DNA of 64,000 bases from an uncultured Clostridia bacterium. Lineage in GTDB: Bacteria; Bacillota; Clostridia; TANB77; CAG-508. Below, piece after piece: positions 45,681 through 53,524 of the stretch (positions within the stretch are counted from its first letter, which is position 1; each line of letters begins with the position of its first letter). Below the pieces are notes generated by a model. That model did no database searches and was not told the DNA's origin. It saw only the letters and a list, made by a program, of their open reading frames with translations. The stretch lies in contig CAKOVI010000002.1 in the NCBI GenBank assembly GCA_934121905.1, positions 62,001 to 126,000 on the forward strand, read 5' to 3'. Position numbers and translations under genes: made by a program.

Positions 45681-46430
45681 ATGGCAAATCAAAGATTTAG
45701 TAGAAAAATATTAAATATTTGTATAATATGCATAATAATTATTGCAATAATATTTACAGCAGTAATGTTAATATTAAATTATGACGAAAAAGGTGAAACT
45801 AATATGCCATTTAAAGTTTCAAAAATATCAATAGTATCTACAGTTAATGGACAAGATGTGGAAAACTCTGAGGCAAAGTGGGATATTAATGTAATTCAAA
45901 ATAATGATGTTTATATTTATATTGAAAAAAATGATGAATATAAAAAACAAGAAACAATAAAGTCTGTTAAGTTGGAAAATATTACAATAGCAGAGAAGCC
46001 AGAAGTAGGTGAAATAAAAATTTATAAACCTGTTTCAAATGATACGGTTTTGTTTGAAAATAAAGACGAAAATATAGTTAATGAACTTGAGTATATAGGT
46101 GCAAAATCTACAGATGCAAAAAAACTTCAAATATCAAATCAGGGTGGAGTTTTGATTTTTAGATGTGCAAATAATAATATAGGTACATATACATCAAATG
46201 ACGATGCGGAAATTAATTATAATAATTTAATTAGTAAATTGAACATATCTGAAAATAGTTTAATTTCTAAAATTAAATTTAATATAACAATTACATTAAA
46301 TTCTGGAAAGGTATTTAGAGCAGATGATGTAGAAATTCAAGTTCCAAATGATGGAATCGATAATAATGGAACGGTTGGACACGAATATACTGATTTACAA
46401 AGCATTGTATTTAAAAGAATTGAAAATTAG
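45681..46430 (+). CDS. Membrane-anchored extracellular protein of unknown function
   Basis: 249 aa, ATG 45681, SD AAAAGGAG. One N-terminal helix (about 11-33), then an extracellular beta-rich domain with VSKISIVSTVNGQDVENSE and repeated strand-like segments. No catalytic motif. It follows tadA by 47 nt and precedes the SRP RNA promoter. Not recognised. Confidence 0.55.
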   Translation: MANQRFSRKILNICIICIIIIAIIFTAVMLILNYDEKGETNMPFKVSKISIVSTVNGQDVENSEAKWDINVIQNNDVYIYIEKNDEYKKQETIKSVKLENITIAEKPEVGEIKIYKPVSNDTVLFENKDENIVNELEYIGAKSTDAKKLQISNQGGVLIFRCANNNIGTYTSNDDAEINYNNLISKLNISENSLISKIKFNITITLNSGKVFRADDVEIQVPNDGIDNNGTVGHEYTDLQSIVFKRIEN

Positions 46431-46463
46431 AATATTTTTATTAAAGAAAAATTAGAAAAAAAC

Positions 46464-46492
46464 TTGCCAAATTTAAAAATACGTTATATAAT
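46464..46492 (+). promoter_or_regulatory. SRP RNA promoter
   Basis: TTGCCA (46464-46469), 17-bp spacer, TATAAT (46487-46492), 5 bp before the RNA. Confidence 0.8.
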
Positions 46493-46496
46493 TGCA

Positions 46497-46637
46497 AATG
46501 GTATGGAATTAAATTCTTGTATGGAGGGCATCCAATAAAAGCCTATGAACCTTGTCAGGTCCGGAAGGAAGCAGCAATAAGTAGATACTTTTGTGTGGAA
46601 TGCTTTCCATAGAGGAATTTAGTTTCACACCATTTTT
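46497..46637 (+). ncRNA. ffs: Signal recognition particle RNA
   Basis: Contains the invariant SRP domain IV loop region GTCAGGTCCGGAAGGAAGCA (about 46554-46573) and long complementary ends (AATGGT near 46497 with ACCATT near 46629). It lies immediately upstream of dnaX, as in many bacteria. It binds Ffh in cotranslational membrane targeting. Ends are estimated from pairing. Confidence 0.9.
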
Positions 46638-46659
46638 AATATTCTAGGGGGTGTAAGTT

Positions 46660-48291
46660 TTGGGGTATACAGCACTTTATAGAAAATTTAGACCTACAAA
46701 ATTTTCAGAAATAGTAGGACAAGAACACATAAAAAAAACATTAAAAAACCAATTAATATCAGATAGAGTAGGACATGCATATCTATTTAATGGAGGTAGA
46801 GGAACAGGAAAGACAACAACTGCCAAAATTTTGGCAAGAGCTGTAAACTGTTTAAACCCTAAAGATGGAGAACCATGTAACGAATGTGAAATATGTAAAG
46901 GAGCATTAGATGGCTCACTTACAGATATAATCGAAATGGATGCTGCATCAAACAACAGTGTAGAAGATGTAAGAAGCATAAGAGAAGCTGTAAACTTTTT
47001 ACCAACAAAAGCAAAATACAGAGTATATATTATAGATGAGGTTCATATGCTATCAACAGGAGCTTTTAATGCATTATTAAAAACATTAGAAGAGCCGCCA
47101 GAACACGTAAAATTTATATTAGCAACAACAGAACCACAAAAATTACCAGCAACAATTTTATCAAGATGTCAAAGATTTGATTTTAAGAGAATTTCAAATG
47201 AGGACATAATAAAAGACCTAGAATATGTATGTAAAGAAAGCGATATAAAAATAACGCCAAAAGCATTAGAATTGATTGCAGTCCTTGCGGAAGGCGGAAT
47301 GAGAGATGCTTTGTCAATACTTGAAAGATGTAGCCAAGAAGGAACAGATGAAATAGATGAAAACAAAGTAAAAGATTTAGTAGGAATTCCAAAGACAGTA
47401 TTTATAAATAATATTGTAGAATCTGTTGTAGATGAAGATGTAGAAGGAACTTTAAATAATTTACAAGAAGTTATAGAAGATGGAAAAGACATAAATAATT
47501 TAGTTTGGGAAATTATTAAATATATAAAAGATGTTTTACTATATAAATCAACAGGGAAAACAGAATTATATAATGATGAAGAGATAGAAAAAATAAAAAA
47601 TATTTCTGATAAAACATCAAAATTAGATTTAATAAATTTAATATGTGAGCTATCAGAAATAGAAAATAGTATGAAATTATCTACACAAAAATTAATAATT
47701 TTACAAACAGGATTAATAAAATTATGTAACAAACAACCTGTAAAAACAGATATAAATTCGTCAGCAGACGGCGGAAATGCACAAAATGCAGACCTAGAAA
47801 GAAGAGTTACAAAAATTGAAAATTTTTTACGAGCTGGTAATTTTGCAAAAGCAGGGGTTAATAGAAATGGAGCAAGTGCGCAAGGAAATACTACGGCAAA
47901 AGCTCAGGAAATGCCAAGCAATGTTGAACCAAATAAGGCAACTGTATCAAAGCCAAAATATCAAGGAAAAACACAAGATTACTGGCCAAAAATTGTAGAA
48001 GATTACAAAACAAGTGGCAAAATGTTTATGTATATGAATTTAGCTGGAACAATTGCTAGGGAAGCAAATGATATGACTTTGGAGGTGGAATTTCCAAAAG
48101 GAATGAATAAAGTTGCAAAAGACTTTTTAGCAAGACCTGATGTCAAACAAAATTTAAGAGAAACGGTTCATTTTGCTTGTGGAAAGGAAATGCAAATTAA
48201 ATTTGTTGATACAAAAGAGGTTAGTAAGACTAGTAGTAATGAATTTGAACAGTTTATTGAAAATAATGATATACCATTAAATATAATATAA
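46660..48291 (+). CDS. dnaX: DNA polymerase III subunit gamma/tau
   Basis: 543 aa from TTG 46660 (SD AGGGGGTG, 6-nt spacing). Clamp-loader AAA+ domain: YRKFRPTKFSEIVGQE at the N-terminus, Walker A GGRGTGKTT (about 46-54), zinc cysteines (CLNPKDGEPCNECEIC, about 65-80), DEVHMLS and an SRC motif (LSRCQRF). A short tau-type C-terminal domain. SRP RNA-dnaX-ybaB-recR is the conserved order. Confidence 0.95.
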   Translation: MGYTALYRKFRPTKFSEIVGQEHIKKTLKNQLISDRVGHAYLFNGGRGTGKTTTAKILARAVNCLNPKDGEPCNECEICKGALDGSLTDIIEMDAASNNSVEDVRSIREAVNFLPTKAKYRVYIIDEVHMLSTGAFNALLKTLEEPPEHVKFILATTEPQKLPATILSRCQRFDFKRISNEDIIKDLEYVCKESDIKITPKALELIAVLAEGGMRDALSILERCSQEGTDEIDENKVKDLVGIPKTVFINNIVESVVDEDVEGTLNNLQEVIEDGKDINNLVWEIIKYIKDVLLYKSTGKTELYNDEEIEKIKNISDKTSKLDLINLICELSEIENSMKLSTQKLIILQTGLIKLCNKQPVKTDINSSADGGNAQNADLERRVTKIENFLRAGNFAKAGVNRNGASAQGNTTAKAQEMPSNVEPNKATVSKPKYQGKTQDYWPKIVEDYKTSGKMFMYMNLAGTIAREANDMTLEVEFPKGMNKVAKDFLARPDVKQNLRETVHFACGKEMQIKFVDTKEVSKTSSNEFEQFIENNDIPLNII

Positions 48292-48294
48292 ACT

Positions 48295-48437
48295 GCCAAA
48301 TGGGACTGTGTGGCTAATGCCCCCAAATGAGACCGGGTCTTTTTTGTCCCATTGCATAAAATTACTTTAATATTAAAAAATGGGACAAAAAAGACCCGGT
48401 CCCATTTGGGCAACAGCCATGGTCCCATTGGGCAAAA
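48295..48437. repeat. 143-bp near-palindrome of the GACCGGGTC repeat family
   Basis: Inner arms 48322-48353 and 48379-48410 are 32 bp with one mismatch; outer arms (GCCAAATGGGAC...TGGCT / AGCCATGGTCCCATTGGGC) extend it. It lies in the dnaX-ybaB gap and can form a large hairpin in the mRNA. Same core as the repeats at 42.3 and 49.4 kb. Confidence 0.8.
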
Positions 48438-48456
48438 AAGAAAGGAATGATTTAAA

Positions 48457-48801
48457 ATGGCAAAAAGAGGTGGATTCCCAGGAGGTATGGGAGGATTCGG
48501 AGGAATGAATCTAGGAAATATAATGAAACAAGCACAAAAAATGCAAGCAGATTTAACAAAAACACAAGAGGAACTTGCAAGCAAAGAATTTGAAGCATCA
48601 TGTGGTGGAGGAGCAGTTGAAGTAAAGGTTAGTGGAGCAAAAGTTTTAAAAGAGATAAAAATAAAACCAGAAGTTGTTGACCCAGAAGATGTTGAAATGC
48701 TACAAGATTTAATAATGACTGCTATAAATGAAGCATTAAGAAAAGTTGATGATGCAAGCAGTGATGCTATGGGAAAATATAATATTCCTGGATTAATGTA
48801 G
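48457..48801 (+). CDS. ybaB: YbaB/EbfC family nucleoid-associated protein
   Basis: 114 aa, ATG 48457, SD AAAGGAATGA. A Gly/Met-rich N-terminus ([21 protein letters not shown]) leads into the long helix [17 protein letters not shown] and the beta core of the YbaB fold ([20 protein letters not shown]). DNA-binding dimer encoded between dnaX and recR. Confidence 0.92.
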   Translation: MAKRGGFPGGMGGFGGMNLGNIMKQAQKMQADLTKTQEELASKEFEASCGGGAVEVKVSGAKVLKEIKIKPEVVDPEDVEMLQDLIMTAINEALRKVDDASSDAMGKYNIPGLM

Positions 48802-48824
48802 TTTAAAAGGAAGTAAGGTTAAAA

Positions 48825-49425
48825 ATGTCAGAATACGCACCATCAATAGAAAAATTAATAGAAAGTTTTGAAAGACTTCCAAGTATACGGACACAAAACG
48901 GCAGCGAGACTTGCTTTTCACGTGTTAGATTGGAATGAAGAACAAACAAATGAATTTGTAAATTCAATAGTTAATGCTAAAAAGAATTTAAAATATTGTA
49001 GCAAATGTTTTAACATAACAGATACAGACCCTTGCCCAATATGTTCTAACCCTAAGAGAAATCGAGAAAGTATTTGTGTTGTAGAAGATGTAAGAGATGT
49101 TGCTGCGATGGAAAGAACACATGAGTTTAAAGGTGTTTATCATGTTTTACATGGCTCTATTTCTCCTATGAATGGAGTTGGACCAGATGATATCAAAATT
49201 AAAGAGCTTTTAGCAAGGCTTATGGATGGACAAGTTAAAGAGGTTATTATTGCAACAAACCCTAGAGTTGAGGGCGAAGCAACTGCGATGTATTTATCTA
49301 AACTTATTAAACCACTTGGAATTACTGTTTCTAGAATTGCACATGGTATTCCTGTTGGTGGAGATTTGGAATATACGGATGAGATTACTTTGACTAAGGC
49401 TTTAGAAGGTAGAAGAGAAATGTGA
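48825..49425 (+). CDS. recR: Recombination protein RecR, interrupted by a CGG +1 frameshift
   Basis: 199 aa after the shift, the normal RecR length. ATG 48825 (SD AAGG). The zero frame reads CCA AGT ATA CGG ACA CAA and stops at codon 39. Skipping the C at 48888 gives [28 protein letters not shown], the universal RecR N-terminal helix-hairpin-helix segment. After it come the zinc site ([16 protein letters not shown]), the Toprim core ([13 protein letters not shown]) and [17 protein letters not shown]. RecR works with RecFO in gap repair. The only in-frame CGG is codon 22. Confidence 0.9.
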
Positions 49426-49437
49426 TTATTTTGAAAT

Positions 49438-49482
49438 GGGGACAATGTACCATTGAGACCGAGTCTTTTTGGTACATTGCCC
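49438..49482. terminator. Palindrome after recR (repeat family, probable terminator)
   Basis: GGGGACAATGTACC / GGTACATTGCCC arms around a loop containing GAGACCGAGTCTTTTT, which resembles the loop sequence in the 48.3 kb repeat. Confidence 0.65.
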
Positions 49483-49492
49483 TTATTTTAAA

Positions 49493-49675
49493 TTATGTAT
49501 TATTTTTTGGTGGCAAAGGTGAAGCGATTGAAAGGGCTAAATTATCACCTAAAGCAGTAAAAAATGCCGCTAAAAGTCCAATTTCATCTGTTGTTAAATC
49601 TTGCGACGAGATTAAAATTGCCAAACTACTTGCAAGAGCAATTAAATTAGAACCAGATAAATTGGATAAGTTCAT
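49493..49675 (-). CDS. Small conserved clostridial-type protein
   Basis: 60 aa, ATG 49675 with SD AGAGGTGA. The sequence (NLIALASSLAILISSQDLTTDEIG...LGDNLALSIA) resembles a small, widespread clostridial protein of the pattern 'LIALA..IAI.IS..LT.DEI..L..FF.ALGD.L', known to me only as hypothetical. The opposite strand has an overlapping longer frame without an SD and is judged spurious. Confidence 0.65.
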   Translation of the reverse strand: MNLSNLSGSNLIALASSLAILISSQDLTTDEIGLLAAFFTALGDNLALSIASPLPPKNNT

Positions 49676-49739
49676 AGATAATTCACCTCTTTATATAATA
49701 TTAAAAAATAAATGAAACGTGATAAAATATATCTACGTA

Positions 49740-49768
49740 TTGACAAATGGACATAAATAGCTTATAGT
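49740..49768 (+). promoter_or_regulatory. Promoter of small-peptide module, copy 2
   Basis: TTGACA (49740-49745), 17-bp spacer, TATAGT (49763-49768). Confidence 0.75.
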
Positions 49769-49810
49769 AGTTGGTGCCGACTTGCCTAGTGGCAGGAAGG
49801 AGGACTTGTT

Positions 49811-49882
49811 TTGAGAGACATCTTGAAACTATTTAAACTGGTAATACTTTACTTAATTGTAAAAATATTATTTGAAGAATAG
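49811..49882 (+). CDS. 23-aa hydrophobic peptide, type I toxin-like, copy 2
   Basis: TTG 49811 behind SD GGAAGGAGG with 7-nt spacing. Begins MRDILKLFK; the remaining 14 residues are identical to copy 1 at 30234. The DNA of the second half, the 3' UTR, terminator and antisense promoter is also nearly identical between copies, whereas the 5' UTR hairpin differs by pairing-preserving changes. A recent duplication under selection is likely. Toxin role inferred from layout. Confidence 0.6.
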   Translation: MRDILKLFKLVILYLIVKILFEE

Positions 49883-49884
49883 CA

Positions 49885-49923
49885 CAAAAAAGACTAGGTT
49901 ATGCTCGTTACCTAGTCTTTTTT
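49885..49923. terminator. Bidirectional terminator of small-peptide module 2
   Basis: Arms AAAAAGACTAGGT / ACCTAGTCTTTTT with the same loop as in copy 1. Confidence 0.85.
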
Positions 49924-49959
49924 ACTTATTTTGATTGACATCTTTTTTCCAACGTTGTT
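49886..49959 (-). ncRNA. Predicted antisense RNA of small-peptide module 2
   Basis: Would start near 49959 from the promoter at 49994-49966 and end at the shared terminator. Inferred from promoter and terminator only. Confidence 0.45.
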
Positions 49960-49965
49960 GCAATT

Positions 49966-49994
49966 ATAATAGCACATATTTTATTATATGTCAA
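49966..49994 (-). promoter_or_regulatory. Antisense promoter of small-peptide module 2
   Basis: Minus strand TTGACA (49994-49989), 17-bp spacer, TATTAT (49971-49966). Confidence 0.7.
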
Positions 49995-50004
49995 ATTTTT
50001 CAAA

Positions 50005-51135
50005 CTATTCAAAAATAACCTCACAAATATCTCTAGTTGAATTAGGCTTAGCAATTTTTTTTATGCAATCTCTCATAACCGTAAGTTTACCATCACCATT
50101 TAACAAAACCTTCAAAACAAAATTAATATCATCATTTTTCTTAAGCCAAATAGCTGCACCATTAGCTTCCAAAAACTCAGCATTTTCGCTTTCTTGCCCA
50201 GGAATTGGATTAATTGCAACAATAGGCAAATCTGAAACTAAAGCTTCTGTTGAAGTTAAACCACCAGGTTTGGTAATTACCAAGTCAGATGCAGACATAA
50301 ATTCGGCTACCCTATCAGTAAAACCAAGAACACGAATTTCATTAATTCTATTATACTTATCAACCAGTTTTTCAAAATTAGTTTTTAAGGTTTCATTTTT
50401 TCCACTAATAGTAATAACCTGAATATTGTCAAAATTCTTAGCTAAGCATTCAAAAATCTCCAAAGTTTTAGACCTTCCAAGACCTAGTTCTCCTCCGCCA
50501 AAAAATAAAATTGTTTTTTTATTTGGAGTTAAATTAAGTTCATTAAAAGTTTTATTTTTATCATAATTTTCTAAAAATTTATCAGATATAGGAATTCCTG
50601 TTGCGAAAATTTTATCACAAGGAACGCCTTTTTCTGTCAGTCTTTCTTTAATTTTATTATGTGCCACAAAAATATAATCAATATATTTATAATTACAGGT
50701 CCATTCATTATAAGGATCTTCACCATAATCTGTAATTACTGTTGCAAGTTTTGCATCAATTTTGCCTTTTTTCTTTAAAATAGTACACATGTGTCCAACA
50801 AAAAAATGTGTAGAAATTATTAAATCAGGTTTTAAATCTCTTAATAATCTACCAAGTTTATATGAAAGAACTTTATTAGACAAAGACATAATTCTTTCAA
50901 AAATAGGTTCTTGTGTATTATAATAGATTTTTCCCCAAAACCAGGGAATATTTGTTGTTATTTTCGAATATGTAGAACCACAAACCTTATCAATTACACG
51001 ATTTATATATTTCATACAGTCAAATAAAAATACTTCTGTATCTGGATAATTTTTTTCAATATATTCTTTTAAATTTTTTGCTGCAGACAAATGACCTCCA
51101 CCGTAAGAGGCATAAGATATCATTATTTTTTTCAT
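50005..51135 (-). CDS. MGDG-synthase/UgtP-like glycolipid glycosyltransferase
   Basis: 376 aa, ATG 51135. The N-terminal MGDG_synth region has SYASYGGGHLSAAKNLKEYI (about 6-25) and the C-terminal GT28 region has LFFGGGELGLGRSK and TKPGGLTSTEA. It should transfer a sugar from a UDP donor to diacylglycerol at the inner membrane face, making membrane glycolipid. The UDP-sugar and phosphohexomutase genes at 39-42 kb could feed it. The acceptor and sugar are not determined by sequence. Confidence 0.85.
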   Translation of the reverse strand: MKKIMISYASYGGGHLSAAKNLKEYIEKNYPDTEVFLFDCMKYINRVIDKVCGSTYSKITTNIPWFWGKIYYNTQEPIFERIMSLSNKVLSYKLGRLLRDLKPDLIISTHFFVGHMCTILKKKGKIDAKLATVITDYGEDPYNEWTCNYKYIDYIFVAHNKIKERLTEKGVPCDKIFATGIPISDKFLENYDKNKTFNELNLTPNKKTILFFGGGELGLGRSKTLEIFECLAKNFDNIQVITISGKNETLKTNFEKLVDKYNRINEIRVLGFTDRVAEFMSASDLVITKPGGLTSTEALVSDLPIVAINPIPGQESENAEFLEANGAAIWLKKNDDINFVLKVLLNGDGKLTVMRDCIKKIAKPNSTRDICEVIFE

Positions 51136-51283
51136 AATTAAATTCCTTTTTGTAAAAATATAATTTAATAAATATTATTAAACCAATTTACATTTTAACA
51201 TAAAAATCAAAAAATTGGAATAATTTTTTTTATTTAATACAAAATAAAAAAAGATATTTTTAACAAAGAAAGGAATATTAATA

Positions 51284-52633
51284 ATGAAAAAAACTAAAAA
51301 AATTATAATGTGGTCAATAATTGTAACTTTAGCAATAATTATTGCAATTTTGGGGTATTTTTTATATAAGAAAAATAATGAGGTAGAACTTGCAAGCAGA
51401 AATTTATATAATAGTAATTTTTATGAATTAATAAATTATGTACAAAATGTTGAAACATATTTAGCAAAATCCACAATATCTGAAAGTAGTACACATAGTG
51501 CAGAAACACTTACACATTTATGGAGAGAGGCAAACCTTGCACAAACATATTTAGCAAGTTTACCAATCGAAAGTCAGGAACTTGAAAAAACAGAAAAATT
51601 TTTAAATCAAGTAAGTGATTACAGTTATACTTTATCTAGAAAAAATATAAAAGGAACAGATTTAAATGATGAAGAATTAAAAAATTTAGAGGAACTTCAT
51701 AATTATAGTACAGAATTAAAAAATGTATTAAACCAATTAGCTACTGATTTAGAACAAGGAGCTATTAGTTGGAAAGATTTAAAATCTAACAGAAATGAAG
51801 AATTTGCTCAAGCTGTAAGTTCTAATTTAGATGTATTTAATTCATTAGAGGAAGATTTTCACGAGTATTCTGGGTTAATATATGATGGAGCTTTTTCAGA
51901 ACATTTAACATCTACGGAGCCTAAAGGGTTAACAGGAAATGATATTTCAGAAGATGATGCAAAAAATAAAATCAATGAAGTTTTTGGAAAGGAAAATATA
52001 AAAGAAATTTCAAGTTTTGGTGAGAATGAAAATTCAGAGTTACCTTCTTATAATTTTTCTTTAAAAAATCAAAAAGATGAAAATATAACTATTGCAATAA
52101 CCAAAAAAGGTGGACATATTGTTTATTTTAATTGTAATAGAGATGTTGGAGAAGAAAAATTAAGCTATGATGATGCAAATAAAAAAGGTCTTGAATTTTT
52201 AAATAATCTTGGTATAAATAATATGAAAGAAACTTATTATTTGAATGAAAATGGAATTATTACAATTAATTATGCTTATAATCAAGACAATGTTATTATG
52301 TATCCAGATTTGATTAAAGTTAAAGTTGCTTTAGATGATGGGGAAATTTTAGGCATTGAAACTAAAGGATATTTAAATAATCATACTGAGAGAAAAATTT
52401 CTAAAAATGTGATTTCAATTGATGAAGCTAAAAAGAAATTAAATAAAAATTTGAATATCCAAAGCCAAGGAATGGCTATGATTCCTACGGAATTTAAGAC
52501 AGAGATTTTGTGCTATGAATTTAAGGGAAAGATTAATGATAGTGAATTTATGGTTTATATAAATGCTGAAACTGGAGATGAAGAGGATATTTTGATTGTG
52601 TATAATACTCCAAATGGGGTACTTACTATGTAA
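51284..52633 (+). CDS. ypeB: Spore germination protein YpeB
   Basis: 449 aa, ATG 51284, SD AAAGGAA. Signal anchor (about 6-28), then the YpeB N-terminal helical domain (RNLYNSNFYELINYVQNVE, about 41-59; THLWREANLAQTYLASLP) and C-terminal PepSY-type repeats (ISEDDAKNKINEVFG, LSYDDANKKGLEFL, ISIDEAKKKLNKNL). In Bacillus it partners and stabilises the cortex-lytic enzyme SleB. No sleB is adjacent here. The next gene is a spore-core SASP, so the pair forms a small spore island. Confidence 0.9.
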   Translation: MKKTKKIIMWSIIVTLAIIIAILGYFLYKKNNEVELASRNLYNSNFYELINYVQNVETYLAKSTISESSTHSAETLTHLWREANLAQTYLASLPIESQELEKTEKFLNQVSDYSYTLSRKNIKGTDLNDEELKNLEELHNYSTELKNVLNQLATDLEQGAISWKDLKSNRNEEFAQAVSSNLDVFNSLEEDFHEYSGLIYDGAFSEHLTSTEPKGLTGNDISEDDAKNKINEVFGKENIKEISSFGENENSELPSYNFSLKNQKDENITIAITKKGGHIVYFNCNRDVGEEKLSYDDANKKGLEFLNNLGINNMKETYYLNENGIITINYAYNQDNVIMYPDLIKVKVALDDGEILGIETKGYLNNHTERKISKNVISIDEAKKKLNKNLNIQSQGMAMIPTEFKTEILCYEFKGKINDSEFMVYINAETGDEEDILIVYNTPNGVLTM

Positions 52634-52750
52634 AATTAATTCCATAAAAATCAAATTTTGAAATAAATTTATAATTATAATAAATTAAAATTTGTAAATA
52701 ATAAATTTGTAGAAAAAATTAAAAATAATTTCTACAAAGGGGGATTTATT

Positions 52751-52924
52751 ATGTCTAAAAATAGTAAGCTAATGTCTGAAAATTTAAAAGAAGAAATAGC
52801 AAGAGAGCTTGGAGTATATGATCAAGTTAAAAAAGATGGAGGATGGGAAAATGTTTCATCTAAGACTTGTGGTAATATAGTTTCTAAGGCAATTGAGATA
52901 GCAAATAGAAGTGTAAATAGTTAG
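52751..52924 (+). CDS. Small acid-soluble spore protein, alpha/beta type
   Basis: 57 aa, ATG 52751, SD AAAGGGGG. The sequence carries the SASP hallmarks: MSENLKEEIARELGVYD (8-24), a GGWENVSSKTCGN segment with the conserved turn, and VSKAIEIANR. It binds and protects DNA in the dormant spore core. A hairpin (TTGTAGAAA / TTTCTACAA) just upstream of the SD might affect translation. Confidence 0.92.
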   Translation: MSKNSKLMSENLKEEIARELGVYDQVKKDGGWENVSSKTCGNIVSKAIEIANRSVNS

Positions 52925-52928
52925 TGAT

Positions 52929-52972
52929 TTGAAGTCTGAGTATTGAGTTAATCAATATTTCAGACTTTTAAT
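52929..52972 (+). terminator. Terminator after the SASP gene
   Basis: AAGTCTGAGTATTGA / TCAATATTTCAGACTT arms with one mismatch, followed by TTTAATTT. Confidence 0.7.
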
Positions 52973-52983
52973 TTACATAATTA

Positions 52984-53012
52984 TTGCAAATGATGAAAAA
53001 AGGTGATATAAT
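52984..53012 (+). promoter_or_regulatory. Promoter of the 53072 gene
   Basis: TTGCAA (52984-52989), 17-bp spacer, TATAAT (53007-53012). Confidence 0.65.
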
Positions 53013-53071
53013 ATAATGAGTAACTTGAAGTTTAGGTATCAAAGCTAAAAATTTAGCAGAAAGGAGATTGT

Positions 53072-53383
53072 ATGTTTACAATCCAAAAAATCTATTTAAG
53101 AACTTGGTGCAAAAAGAATTCTGCTTGCGTCAAAGCAGCAAACAGAAATTCTAAAGCTGTAATTCGGAGCCTGAAAAAAATGGCTAGAAACACAACGAAA
53201 TGTCATTGTGTCCGTGACATTATTATTACGCGGTATAATGACGGATACGGATTTGATAAAACCAAGGTGTGTGGAATTGGTGGGGAAGTTATTTATGACG
53301 GTTGTGCCACCAACAACACACTCGAGAAACTATTAGTGAAAAATGGTTACAAAAAAATAACCGATACACATTTTTCACTGTAA
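53072..53383 (+). CDS. Cys-rich 103-aa protein of foreign-looking composition, contains two CGG codons
   Basis: ATG 53072, SD AAAGGAG. Six cysteines, basic N-terminal half (KKNSACVKAANRNSKAV) and a Gly/Asp/Tyr-rich middle (TRYNDGYGFDKTKVCGIGG). GC is clearly higher than in neighbours, and codons such as CTG, GTC, ACG and CTC are used. It has two in-frame CGG codons (53165, 53231). At the first, a +1 shift would end at once (GGA GCC TGA), so here CGG must be read as an amino acid if the gene works. Own promoter and terminator. Probably horizontally acquired; function unknown. Confidence 0.6.
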   Translation: MFTIQKIYLRTWCKKNSACVKAANRNSKAVIRSLKKMARNTTKCHCVRDIIITRYNDGYGFDKTKVCGIGGEVIYDGCATNNTLEKLLVKNGYKKITDTHFSL

Positions 53384-53386
53384 ACA

Positions 53387-53431
53387 CCACAGTCTGACTT
53401 TTTCTATAAAAGTCAGACTGTGATTTTTTTA
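53387..53431 (+). terminator. Terminator after the 103-aa gene
   Basis: CACAGTCTGACTT / AAGTCAGACTGTG perfect 13-bp arms, then a T7 run. Confidence 0.85.
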
Positions 53432-53524
53432 TAAGAATTTATTATTAATAAATATCACAGAAATATTGTAATTTTAATATTTTAATACTATAATAAAAAA
53501 AATTAATCAAAACAGGAGGCAAAA

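Noticed and set aside
49422..49715. 97-codon plus-strand frame after recR
   Set aside because: No SD, begins inside the palindromic repeat, and overlaps a minus-strand small gene that has a good SD and a conserved-looking sequence.
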